NCBI RefSeq assembly: GCF_001646865.1
Contig: NZ_LRRB01000218.1
Coordinates: 1 to 41,213 of the forward strand
Length of the DNA stretch: 41,213 nt
Reading direction: 5' to 3'
DNA from: Aldersonia kunmingensis
GTDB lineage: Bacteria; Actinomycetota; Actinomycetes; Mycobacteriales; Mycobacteriaceae
The position numbers were made by a program, and so were the translations under genes. Each line of letters starts with the position of its first letter. Positions within the stretch are counted from its first letter, which is position 1. Of this stretch, positions 34,026 to 41,213 are shown piece by piece. The notes under the pieces were generated by a model. It had not been told where the DNA came from. It ran no database searches and worked only from the letters and a program-made list of their open reading frames with translations.

Positions 34026-34862
34026 GTGACAGAGCACGACGAGACGCCGAGCGTGCGCGGCGTTTCTTCCGAGGCTCTGCATTTGCATTCGTCGGCGGTA
34101 GCTGAGCGCGCGACGCGGGGCCCCGCTGAGCACAAGGACATTCCGCAGGCGACCGTCGCGCGGCTCGTCGATTATCTGCGTGTTCTCGGCGTGCTCGCCG
34201 ATGAGGGAACGCAGATCGTGTCCAGCGAAGAGCTCGCCGCGGCGGCCGGCGTCGGCTCGGCGAAGCTGCGCAAGGACCTCTCCTTCCTCGGACCGAACGG
34301 TGTGCGTGGCGTCGGATATGGCGTTGACCGGCTCCGTGCCCGGATCGAAGGCGCGCTCGGCATGGGCCAGGGCCACCGGGTTGTCCTCGTCGGCGTGGGG
34401 AACCTTGGTCGCTCGCTCGCCGGATACGGCGGTTTCGGGCGCCGCAACTTCGACTTGGTCGGCTTGTTCGACGTAGACCCCGATGTGATCGGCACCGAAG
34501 TGGCCGGTCTCGAGGTCCTCGACGTCCACGACCTGAAGGCACTGTGCGTGGACCTCGCGCCGACGATCGGCGTCATTGCGGTGCCGGATTCGGCAGCGCA
34601 GGAGGTGTGCGACCAGCTCGTCACCGCCGGCGTGCGGCGGTTGCTCAGCTTCGCGCCGGTAACGGCGTCGGAGGTCGATCAGGTGGATATCCGCCGGGTG
34701 GACCTTGCCGTGGAGATGCAGCTGCTCTCCTTCAGCAGTGTGCGCAACGCGCAGCCTTCGCAGCGCGGTGCGGCTGCGGAACCGGGGCGCTCCTCGCGAG
34801 TGCCCCTTGCGTCGCCAACGGGGGCGGCGTCAGCGACCAAGGGAGCGGTGGCCACACCATGA
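34026..34862 (+). CDS. rex: Redox-sensing transcriptional repressor Rex
   Basis: A 278-residue NAD(H)-sensing repressor. The N-terminal winged HTH covers about 38-105 ([53 protein letters not shown]). The Rossmann domain has [19 protein letters not shown] and the Asp of [11 protein letters not shown]. The domain-swapped C-terminal helix [10 protein letters not shown] is present, followed by a Ser/Ala-rich tail. GAGGAG precedes the GTG start. In Streptomyces Rex controls rex-hemACD and cyd genes, and the same gene order is seen here. M. tuberculosis has no rex at this locus as I recall. Overlaps hemA by 4 bp. Confidence 0.97.
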   Translation: MTEHDETPSVRGVSSEALHLHSSAVAERATRGPAEHKDIPQATVARLVDYLRVLGVLADEGTQIVSSEELAAAAGVGSAKLRKDLSFLGPNGVRGVGYGVDRLRARIEGALGMGQGHRVVLVGVGNLGRSLAGYGGFGRRNFDLVGLFDVDPDVIGTEVAGLEVLDVHDLKALCVDLAPTIGVIAVPDSAAQEVCDQLVTAGVRRLLSFAPVTASEVDQVDIRRVDLAVEMQLLSFSSVRNAQPSQRGAAAEPGRSSRVPLASPTGAASATKGAVATP

Positions 34863-36298
34863 GCGTTCTCCTCGTCGGTATCTCCCATCGCAGTGCTCCG
34901 GTATCCGTGCTGGAGAAGGTTGCGATTACCGAGTCGGATCGGCCGAAGCTCACCGACCGCATGCTCTCCTCGGGGCACATTTCCGAGGTGATGATCGTTT
35001 CGACCTGCAACCGGGTCGAGGTTTACGCGGTGGTCGACGCCTTCCACGCCGCTCTCGCCGTCGTCGGCGAGCTGCTCGCACAGCACTCCGGGATGGCGAT
35101 GGCCGATCTCACCCGGCACGCCTACGTGCGATACAGCGAGGCAGCCGCGGAACATCTGTTCGCGGTGGCCAGCGGCCTGGACTCGATGGTCGTGGGCGAG
35201 CAGCAGGTGCTCGGCCAGATCCGAAATGCCTATGCCGCCGCCGATGCGCAGCAGGCCGCGGGCCGTGTCATGCACGAACTTGCCCAGCAGGCCCTGCGGG
35301 TGGGCAAGCGGGTGCACTCCGAGACCGGTATCGACTCGGCCGGTGCCTCGGTCGTTTCGGTCGCGCTCGACCGCGCCGATCGTTCGCTCGTCAAGCAGAC
35401 CGGTTCGGGCCTCGCCGGACGGACCGCAGCCCTCGTCGGCGCCGGTTCCATGGGCGGCCTCTCGGTGGCGCATCTGACCCGTGCGGGAATCGGCCGCATT
35501 CTCATCGTGAACCGCACCCGCGAGCGCGCCGAGCGCCTCGCGGCGACTGCCGCGTCCAACGGCGTCGATACCGAGGTGTACGACCTCACCGAGCTGAGCG
35601 ACGCGATCTCCGCGTCCGACGTGCTGATCACCTGTACCGGCGCGGTCGGTGCCGTGGTCACGATCGGCGATGCCCACCGGGCACTGTCGAAGCGGGACAC
35701 CACCGCTCGGCCGCTGGTGGTCTGCGATCTCGGACTGCCCTTCGATGTGGAGCGGGCCGTCGGCGGCCTGCCCGGCGTCACCGTCATCGATATGGAGACG
35801 CTGCAGCGTGACCCCGCCGCGGGAGCCGCGGCATCCGATGCCGAGGCGGCACGCGAAATCGTCGCGGCCGAACTCGCCGCATACCTTTCCAGCCAGCGCC
35901 AGGCCGAGGTCACTCCGACCGTGACGGCACTGCGCCAGCGCGCCGCCGAGGTGGTCGAGGCCGAGCTGATGCGCCTCGACACCCGCCTGCCCAACCTCGG
36001 CGATCCCCAGCGTGACGAGGTCGCGCGCACGGTGCGACGCGTCGTCGACAAACTGCTGCATGCCCCGACGGTTCGGGTCAAACAGCTTGCCTCCACACCC
36101 GGCGGCGACAGCTACGCCGAGGCGCTGCGCGAGCTGTTCGCGCTCGAACCCGGTGCCGCGCAGGCGGTTGCCGCGCCGATGGAAATCCGCAACGTCAGCG
36201 ATGTTTCCAACGCGAGCCTGGGCGATCTGCTGTCCATCGAGCTTGCCGATGACTTCACCGCCGGCGGTCTGCACGAGGACCGGGGAGCTGCCTCGTGA
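34859..36298 (+). CDS. hemA: Glutamyl-tRNA reductase
   Basis: A 479-residue enzyme making glutamate-1-semialdehyde from Glu-tRNA with NADPH, the committed step of tetrapyrrole synthesis. The start [14 protein letters not shown] fits the family, and the active-site Cys50 is in [33 protein letters not shown] is the signature, [14 protein letters not shown] is the NADPH loop, and a C-terminal dimerisation helix follows. The ATG at 34859 overlaps the rex stop; a long upstream in-frame extension to 34544 is only rex read out of frame. It overlaps hemC by 4 bp. Confidence 0.97.
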   Translation: MSVLLVGISHRSAPVSVLEKVAITESDRPKLTDRMLSSGHISEVMIVSTCNRVEVYAVVDAFHAALAVVGELLAQHSGMAMADLTRHAYVRYSEAAAEHLFAVASGLDSMVVGEQQVLGQIRNAYAAADAQQAAGRVMHELAQQALRVGKRVHSETGIDSAGASVVSVALDRADRSLVKQTGSGLAGRTAALVGAGSMGGLSVAHLTRAGIGRILIVNRTRERAERLAATAASNGVDTEVYDLTELSDAISASDVLITCTGAVGAVVTIGDAHRALSKRDTTARPLVVCDLGLPFDVERAVGGLPGVTVIDMETLQRDPAAGAAASDAEAAREIVAAELAAYLSSQRQAEVTPTVTALRQRAAEVVEAELMRLDTRLPNLGDPQRDEVARTVRRVVDKLLHAPTVRVKQLASTPGGDSYAEALRELFALEPGAAQAVAAPMEIRNVSDVSNASLGDLLSIELADDFTAGGLHEDRGAAS

Positions 36299-37293
36299 GC
36301 ACTTTCACCGAAGCCGTGGCGGGTACCCGTCCGGCCGGCGATGACCCCGTGCTGCGCATCGGCACGCGTGGCAGCCTGCTCGCCACCACCCAGGCCGGTC
36401 ATGTGCGCGACGCACTGATCGCGGCAGGCCACCCAGCCGAACTGAAGATCGTGCGCACCGCGGGTGACGAGTCCGCCGCACCGGTCGCGGAGATCGGCGT
36501 CGGCGTATTCACCACCGCGCTGCGCGACGAACTCGCCGCCGGGAACATCGACATTGCGGTGCACTCCTTCAAGGACCTGCCAACCGCGCCCGACGAGCGG
36601 TTCACCATCGCCGCGATCCCGCCCCGCGAGGATCCGCGCGACGCGCTCGTGGCTCGCGACGGCATGGTGCTCGGGGAGTTGCCGCCCGGTTCGCGGGTCG
36701 GCACCTCGGCGCCGCGCCGGATCGGGCAGTTGCTCGCCCTCGGACTCGGCCTCGAAATCGTTCCGCTGCGCGGCAATCTCGACACCCGGCTGCGCAAGGT
36801 AACCGACGGCGAACTCGATGCCGTCGTGGTCGCTCGTGCGGGTCTGTCCCGGATCGGGCGGACCGGCTCGATCACCGAGGCGATCGAGCCGGTACAGATG
36901 CTGTCCGCACCCGCGCAGGGTGCGCTCGCGGTGGAATGCCGCAGCGATGACCCTGAGACCGCGAACATTCTCGCGGCGCTCGACGACGCGGGCACCCGCG
37001 CCGCGGTGATCGCCGAGCGCGCGCTGCTCGCCGAGCTGGAAGCCGGCTGCACCGCACCGGTCGGAGCGCTCGCCGAGGTCGTCGAGTCGATAGACGACGA
37101 CGGCCGGATTTTCGAAGAGATTTCCCTGCGCGGCTGCGCAGCGGCCGCGGACGGCAGCGATGTGCTGCGCGCCTCCGCGGTGGGTTCACTTGCCAAGGCC
37201 GATGAGCTCGGTCGCGCGGTAGCGCGCGAGCTGCTCGACCTCGGGGCACGCGAGTTGATGGGCGTTCGTACCGAGAGCGGGGGTGCGCCATGA
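36295..37293 (+). CDS. hemC: Porphobilinogen deaminase (hydroxymethylbilane synthase)
   Basis: A 332-residue enzyme that polymerises four porphobilinogens into hydroxymethylbilane. [18 protein letters not shown] opens the conserved part after a ~17-residue extension. VHSFKDLPT carries the catalytic Asp region. [15 protein letters not shown] and [12 protein letters not shown] bind the cofactor. Cys252 in [13 protein letters not shown] carries the dipyrromethane cofactor. The GTG start overlaps the hemA stop. A 100-bp gap to hemD follows, with no obvious terminator. Confidence 0.97.
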   Translation: MSTFTEAVAGTRPAGDDPVLRIGTRGSLLATTQAGHVRDALIAAGHPAELKIVRTAGDESAAPVAEIGVGVFTTALRDELAAGNIDIAVHSFKDLPTAPDERFTIAAIPPREDPRDALVARDGMVLGELPPGSRVGTSAPRRIGQLLALGLGLEIVPLRGNLDTRLRKVTDGELDAVVVARAGLSRIGRTGSITEAIEPVQMLSAPAQGALAVECRSDDPETANILAALDDAGTRAAVIAERALLAELEAGCTAPVGALAEVVESIDDDGRIFEEISLRGCAAAADGSDVLRASAVGSLAKADELGRAVARELLDLGARELMGVRTESGGAP

Positions 37294-37393
37294 CGCACCT
37301 ACGCCGGGGGTCACGGCATACCCGCCGATGGCCCCCGAACGAACCAATCGACCGCTTCATGTTCGACGCTGGAAATGCACTGGAGAACCACCG

Positions 37394-38965
37394 ATGAGCC
37401 GAGTACGTAAGCACACGACCGGACGGGTCCTGTTCGTTGGATCGGGTCCTGGCGACCCAGCGCTGCTGACCGTGCGGGCACGCGAGGTGCTCACACAGGC
37501 AGCGCTGGCCTTCACCGACCCGGATGTCGACAAGGGTGTAGTCGCCCTGATCGGCACCGCGCTCGACGCGACCCATGGTGAGGGCGACGCCGAAGAGCTC
37601 GTGGCCGATATCCGGCCCGCGCTCGGCGATCCCGCCGAGGTGGCCAAAACCCTGGTCGCCGAGGCCCGCAACGGGCACGACGTGGTCCGCGTCGTCTCCG
37701 GCGACCCGCTGACCACCGACTCGGTGATCGCCGAGGTCAACGCGGTTGCCAGGGCGCACGTGCAGTTCGAGGCGCTGCCCGGCCTGTCGGCGGGCACCGC
37801 TGTGCCGGCCTACGCCGGTCTCGCGCTCGGCTCCGGCCACACCGAGGCCGATGTCCGCGGCGAGGTCGACTGGGCCGCGCTCGCGGCGGCGCCGGGACCG
37901 CTGGTCCTGCACGCCACTTCGGGACACCTCGCCGAGACGGCCAGCGCACTGGTCGAGCACGGCCTGGCCCCGCAGACCCCGGTCGCGGTCACCGTTCGTG
38001 GCACCACCCGCCAGCAGCGCACGGTCGAGGCCACCCTCGCCACGCTGAACGAGTCGGCTTCCGAGCTGGTTGGCCCACTGGTCGTGACGATCGGCAAGAT
38101 CGTCGGTCAGCGCACCAAGATGTCGTGGTGGGAGTCCCGCGCGCTCTACGGCTGGACGGTTCTGGTGCCGCGCACCAAGGATCAGGCCGCGGAGATGAGC
38201 GATCGGCTGGTCACGCACGGCGCCATCCCGATGGAAGTGCCGACCATCGCGGTCGAGCCGCCGCGCAGCCCCGCGCAGATGGAGCGCGCGGTCAAGGGCC
38301 TGGTCGACGGCCGCTACCAGTGGGTGGTGTTCACCTCGACCAACGCCGTGAAGGCCGTGTGGGAGAAGTTCGCCGAGTTCGGTCTCGACGCGCGGGCGTT
38401 CTCCGGCGTCAAGATCGCCTGCGTCGGCGAGGCAACCGCGGACAAGGTTCGCTCGTTCGGCATCAAGCCCGAACTGGTTCCCTCCGGTGAGCAGTCCAGT
38501 CTGGGCCTGCTCGAGGAGTTCGCGCCCTACGACGAGATCTTCGACCCCGTCAACCGAATCCTGTTGCCGCGCGCCGACATTGCGACGGAGACCCTCGCCG
38601 AGGGCCTGCGCGAGCGGGGGTGGGAGATCGACGACGTGACGGCCTACCGCACCGTGCGGGCAGCGCCGCCGCCGGCCGAGACCCGCGAGATGATCAAGAC
38701 CGGTGGATTCGACGCCGTGCTGTTCACCTCGTCCTCGACGGTCCGCAACCTTGTCGGCATCGCGGGTAAGCCGCACGCGCGCACCATCGTTGCGTGCATC
38801 GGTCCCAAGACCGCGGAGACGGCGATCGAATTCGGTCTGCGCGTGGACGTGCAGCCGGAGACCGCGCAGGTCGGTCCGCTGGTCGAGGCGCTCGCCGAGC
38901 ATGCCGCCCGGCTGCGCGCCGAGGGTCTGCTTCCGCCGCCGCGTAAGAAGAGTCGCCGGCGCTGA
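37394..38965 (+). CDS. hemD: HemD: uroporphyrinogen-III synthase fused to an N-terminal SUMT-like domain
   Basis: A 523-residue two-domain protein. Residues ~8-240 resemble uroporphyrinogen-III methyltransferase (CobA/SUMT): [49 protein letters not shown]. Several SUMT residues, such as the Asp-Arg pair after the first motif and the THR following AYAG, are not seen, so methylation activity is uncertain. Residues ~255-510 are uroporphyrinogen-III synthase ([75 protein letters not shown]), which cyclises hydroxymethylbilane. ATG 37394 has GGAG upstream. The fusion is also what is annotated at Rv0511. Confidence 0.92.
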   Translation: MSRVRKHTTGRVLFVGSGPGDPALLTVRAREVLTQAALAFTDPDVDKGVVALIGTALDATHGEGDAEELVADIRPALGDPAEVAKTLVAEARNGHDVVRVVSGDPLTTDSVIAEVNAVARAHVQFEALPGLSAGTAVPAYAGLALGSGHTEADVRGEVDWAALAAAPGPLVLHATSGHLAETASALVEHGLAPQTPVAVTVRGTTRQQRTVEATLATLNESASELVGPLVVTIGKIVGQRTKMSWWESRALYGWTVLVPRTKDQAAEMSDRLVTHGAIPMEVPTIAVEPPRSPAQMERAVKGLVDGRYQWVVFTSTNAVKAVWEKFAEFGLDARAFSGVKIACVGEATADKVRSFGIKPELVPSGEQSSLGLLEEFAPYDEIFDPVNRILLPRADIATETLAEGLRERGWEIDDVTAYRTVRAAPPPAETREMIKTGGFDAVLFTSSSTVRNLVGIAGKPHARTIVACIGPKTAETAIEFGLRVDVQPETAQVGPLVEALAEHAARLRAEGLLPPPRKKSRRR

Positions 38966-38994
38966 CCCGCTCGCCGGTCGAGAAGGGAGTCCCA

Positions 38995-39972
38995 GTGTTT
39001 CCCGCCGATCGTCCTCGCCGGCTGCGGTCCAGCCCCGCGATGCGTCGACTTGTCGCCGAGACCTCCTTGGAGGCACGGCACCTCGTGCTGCCGATGTTCG
39101 TCGCCGACGGCATCGCGGAGCCGCGACCCATCTCGTCGATGCCCGGCGTCGTGCAGCACACGCTCGACTCCCTGCGTAAGGCGGCGACCGAGGCGGTCGA
39201 TGCCGGCGTCGGTGGGCTCATGCTGTTCGGTGTCCCGCGGCAAGAGGACAAGGACGCCGAGGGCAGTTGCGCGAGCGATCCCCACGGCATCCTCAACCGC
39301 GGCCTTGCCGCGCTGCGCGACGAGGTCGGTGCCGACACCGTCGTGATGGCGGATACCTGCCTCGACGAGTTCACCGATCACGGTCACTGCGGTGTGCTCA
39401 CCGCGGACGGTGCGGTGGACAACGACGCAACCCTCCGCCGGTACGTGGAAATGTCTCTCGCGCAGGCGGAATCCGGCGCGGTGCTGCTCGGGACCAGCGG
39501 GATGATGGACGGGCAGGTCGGCGCGATCCGTGCCGCGCTCGACGAAGCCGGTCATGTGGATACCGGGATTCTCGCCTACGCGGCGAAGTACGCCTCGGCG
39601 TTCTACGGCCCGTTCCGTGAGGCCGTAGGTTCGACGCTCGAGGGAGACCGGCGGACCTATCAGCAGGACCCGGCGAACCGCCGCGAATCGATCCGCGAGG
39701 TGGACCTCGATCTTGCCGAGGGCGCGGACATCGTCATGGTAAAACCGGCGATGGCCTACTTGGATATCCTGCGAGAGGTTGCCGACCGGTCCACGGTTCC
39801 CGTTGCGGCGTACCAGATTTCGGGGGAGTACGCGATGATCACCGCGGCCGCGGACAACGGCTGGATCGATCGCGACGCCGCGATACTGGAATCGCTGCTG
39901 AGCATCCGGCGCGCCGGTGCGGACATCGTGCTGACGTACTGGGCCGCCGACGTCGCCCGCCGACTCTCGTGA
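38995..39972 (+). CDS. hemB: Delta-aminolevulinic acid dehydratase (porphobilinogen synthase)
   Basis: A 325-residue TIM-barrel enzyme that condenses two 5-aminolevulinates into porphobilinogen. The Schiff-base lysines are K198 ([13 protein letters not shown]) and K250 ([11 protein letters not shown]). The metal-site region reads [16 protein letters not shown], with two Cys but Asp and His in other positions, closer to the Mg/mixed type than to the four-Cys zinc type. [15 protein letters not shown] and [12 protein letters not shown] are further signatures. GTG 38995 has AAGGGAG upstream. It is the last heme gene in the operon and overlaps the next gene by 4 bp. Confidence 0.96.
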   Translation: MFPADRPRRLRSSPAMRRLVAETSLEARHLVLPMFVADGIAEPRPISSMPGVVQHTLDSLRKAATEAVDAGVGGLMLFGVPRQEDKDAEGSCASDPHGILNRGLAALRDEVGADTVVMADTCLDEFTDHGHCGVLTADGAVDNDATLRRYVEMSLAQAESGAVLLGTSGMMDGQVGAIRAALDEAGHVDTGILAYAAKYASAFYGPFREAVGSTLEGDRRTYQQDPANRRESIREVDLDLAEGADIVMVKPAMAYLDILREVADRSTVPVAAYQISGEYAMITAAADNGWIDRDAAILESLLSIRRAGADIVLTYWAADVARRLS

Positions 39973-40502
39973 CCATGCCGGGGATGACGCCGCCCGTGAC
40001 GGCGCCGCGCTCGACACCGCAGGACGTCATCACCGCGTTCCAGCTGTGGTGGGTCGCCGCCGGTTTCGGGCTCGCACAGTTGGTCTGCGCCGTGATCAGT
40101 GCGCTCGGCGAGCGGGACCAGGTCATCGATCAGTTGCTCTCCGATATGGCCCGCCGGGATCCCGAGCTCGCGCTGAGCCGGAACACCGCTGAACTGTTTG
40201 TCTTCGCCGGCATGGTGCTTGCGGTCGTTATCGGCATCGTGCTCGCAGCGATCGTCCTGCTCATCGCCTATCAAATGCGTAAAGGTCGCCAGTGGGCGCG
40301 CACGGTACTCACGATGCTCGGCTCGATCCTCGTTGTGTTCGCGGTCCCCGCACTGTTCGGGCTCGGCACTGCGACGGGTGCGGTCGGAATGCTCACCGGC
40401 GCGCTGGCAATCCTCGGTGGCGTGGCCGCCGCGGGAGCGATATTTCTCATGCATCGCAAGGACTCGAATACCTACTTCCTACCGGGCCTGCGACCGCGCT
40501 GA
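39969..40502 (+). CDS. Small four-helix membrane protein downstream of hemB (Rv0513-like)
   Basis: A 177-residue membrane protein of unknown function. The Pro/Thr-rich N-terminus is followed by helices at [64 protein letters not shown] and [25 protein letters not shown]. The loop between the last two pairs is basic ([10 protein letters not shown]). This architecture recurs in actinobacterial envelope proteins sharing the QMRxGxxWAR loop. The GTG start overlaps the hemB stop, so it belongs to the rex-hem operon. Confidence 0.85.
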   Translation: MTMPGMTPPVTAPRSTPQDVITAFQLWWVAAGFGLAQLVCAVISALGERDQVIDQLLSDMARRDPELALSRNTAELFVFAGMVLAVVIGIVLAAIVLLIAYQMRKGRQWARTVLTMLGSILVVFAVPALFGLGTATGAVGMLTGALAILGGVAAAGAIFLMHRKDSNTYFLPGLRPR

Positions 40503-40522
40503 CCTGCGCTTTGATTGCAAAT

Positions 40523-40564
40523 TTGTGAATCAGGGCACTACCTCTTATTGTGAACGCAATCACA
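40523..40564 (+). promoter_or_regulatory. Promoter with overlapping CRP-like palindrome
   Basis: -35 TTGTGA (40523-40528), 17-bp spacer, -10 TATTGT (40546-40551). The perfect CRP-type palindrome TGTGAACGCAATCACA (40549-40564) covers the end of the -10 and the predicted start, a repressor geometry. A TGTGA half-site also lies in the -35. Confidence 0.65.
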
Positions 40565-40591
40565 GGCGGGGTTTCGGGGAGGAAAGCGCGA

Positions 40592-40711
40592 ATGCGGGTT
40601 GTGATCGAGCAGCGGCACAGTGCACGACGTGAGATGGCTGTGCTTGGCCTGATCTTCCTATTCGCCCTTATTACCGTCGCCGTTCTGCTGGTCCCCGGCA
40701 TGGTCGGCTGA
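40592..40711 (+). CDS. 39-residue single-pass membrane protein
   Basis: A short ORF with an excellent ribosome binding site (GGGGAGGAAA) before ATG 40592. The N-terminus is polar and basic (RVVIEQRHSARREMA) and is followed by one hydrophobic helix (VLGLIFLFALITVAVLLVPG). It ends MVG. Size and layout suit a small regulatory or subunit-type membrane protein. No family is recognised. It has its own promoter with a CRP-like site, and is 45 bp before the last membrane-protein gene. Confidence 0.7.
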   Translation: MRVVIEQRHSARREMAVLGLIFLFALITVAVLLVPGMVG

Positions 40712-40756
40712 CCATCCCGATTCGTCTTCACAAGCGGAGTCACGCAGGATAGCGCT

Positions 40757-41203
40757 GTGTCGACATCTCCCGCCCCGCTCGAAACGCCGCGTCGCCCGAC
40801 TGTTGTGAACGCCGCGTACTGGGTTTGGCTGGCCGCCGCCGCGATGTGCGTGTTCTTCGGCCTGCTGCAACTGTTCATCTCCGGTGATGCCGTGCGCGAT
40901 GCTCTGCTCGAGCGGCATCCGGATGCCGATATCGACGCCACGATCACGCTGATCCGTGGGGTGGGTGCAATCACCGCCGTCGTGGGTGTGGCCGTCGCGG
41001 CGCTCGCCGGCCCGGTTCGCAAGGGCAGCGCGCGAATGCGCCGCACGCTGGTCGTGCTGTCGGTCGTCTTTGCCTTCCTGCTCGTGGTCGGCTCCGCGAG
41101 TCTGCCGATTCATCCCCTGCTCATCATCGCGGGGATGGCCCTGCTGATCGCGTCCTTCCTGGTTTACCTGCCTGCGGCGGGCAAGTGGTTCGACGGTGCT
41201 TGA
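40757..41203 (+). CDS. Four-helix membrane protein, unknown function
   Basis: A 148-residue membrane protein starting at GTG 40757. Helices are seen at AAYWVWLAAAAMCVFFGLLQLFI, GVGAITAVVGVAVAALAG, LVVLSVVFAFLLVVGSASL and PLLIIAGMALLIASFLVYLP. The loop after the first helix is acidic (RHPDADIDATI), while the loop between helices two and three is basic (RKGSARMRR), giving cytoplasmic orientation for that loop. It shares general design with the 177-residue protein after hemB and may be a distant paralogue. The stop lies ten bases before the window end. Confidence 0.8.
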   Translation: MSTSPAPLETPRRPTVVNAAYWVWLAAAAMCVFFGLLQLFISGDAVRDALLERHPDADIDATITLIRGVGAITAVVGVAVAALAGPVRKGSARMRRTLVVLSVVFAFLLVVGSASLPIHPLLIIAGMALLIASFLVYLPAAGKWFDGA

Positions 41204-41213
41204 TCCGGTGAAC

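Noticed and set aside
34544-34858. N-terminal extension of hemA
   Set aside because: It reads rex out of frame; the family start [10 protein letters not shown] begins at 34859.
36872-39076. 734-codon minus-strand ORF across hemC and hemD
   Set aside because: Longest shadow in the window; antisense to heme genes, His/Gly/Arg-rich with no family signature.
1-41213. CRISPR array, tRNA or rRNA genes, intact transposase or integrase
   Set aside because: No regularly spaced repeats, cloverleaf-like sequence or complete mobile-element gene was recognised by eye; a tRNAscan or ISfinder search was not possible.

Overview
The window is high-GC actinobacterial DNA. From about 8.4 kb to the right end it keeps the gene order of the Mycobacterium tuberculosis Rv0483-Rv0514 region: lprQ-type L,D-transpeptidase, SDR, ROK regulator, mshA, YbjN-like, gpm, senX3-regX3, Rv0495c-like, ppx, Rv0497-like, sugar-phosphate isomerase, thioesterase, proC, BldC/excisionase-like protein, bS22, galE-like, plsC-like, HAD phosphatase, glutaredoxin-like, hemA-hemC-hemD-hemB, small membrane proteins. 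A rex gene heading the hem operon, a TauD dioxygenase and a MerR locus point to a non-mycobacterial member of Mycobacteriales, probably Nocardiaceae- or Gordonia-like. The genus is inference; synteny is from memory of the M. tuberculosis map.

Region 1 (1-about 8.4 kb) is accessory DNA with a less biased codon usage. It holds the 3' end of a probable anti-phage or DNA-modification island: a 5'-truncated adenine methyltransferase (DUF1156 type), a GmrSD-like DUF262/DUF1524 nuclease, a large HEPN-DUF499 ATPase, an XRE-like regulator, an antisense small HTH ORF, and direct repeats that may be a remnant transposon end. The island goes on to the left of the window.

Region 2 (8.4-17.3 kb) holds cell-wall and thiol/sulfur genes: L,D-transpeptidase lipoprotein, SDR, TauD dioxygenase, a ROK regulator preceded by a predicted leaderless cysteine-rich leader ORF, an alpha/beta hydrolase, mshA (mycothiol), a YbjN protein and phosphoglycerate mutase. 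Region 3 (17.3-22.4 kb) is the phosphate-sensing cluster senX3-regX3, a cysteine-rich unknown, ppx and a proline-rich membrane protein. Region 4 (22.4-33.9 kb) is mixed housekeeping and envelope genes, with a MerR/membrane-protein divergon under a striking nested palindrome, proC, bS22 with a strong terminator, a galE-like/plsC-like pair, a membrane protein/acyltransferase pair and a HAD phosphatase.

Region 5 (33.9-41.2 kb) is the rex-hemA-hemC-hemD-hemB operon. It makes tetrapyrroles from glutamyl-tRNA and has a Rex operator placed over its own promoter. It is followed by small membrane proteins, one of them a 39-residue gene with a CRP-like site over its predicted -10. Many genes overlap start-to-stop by 4 bp, and several start codons sit 6-7 nt after a TANNNT box, as expected for leaderless transcripts. 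No tRNA, rRNA, CRISPR array or intact transposase was seen.
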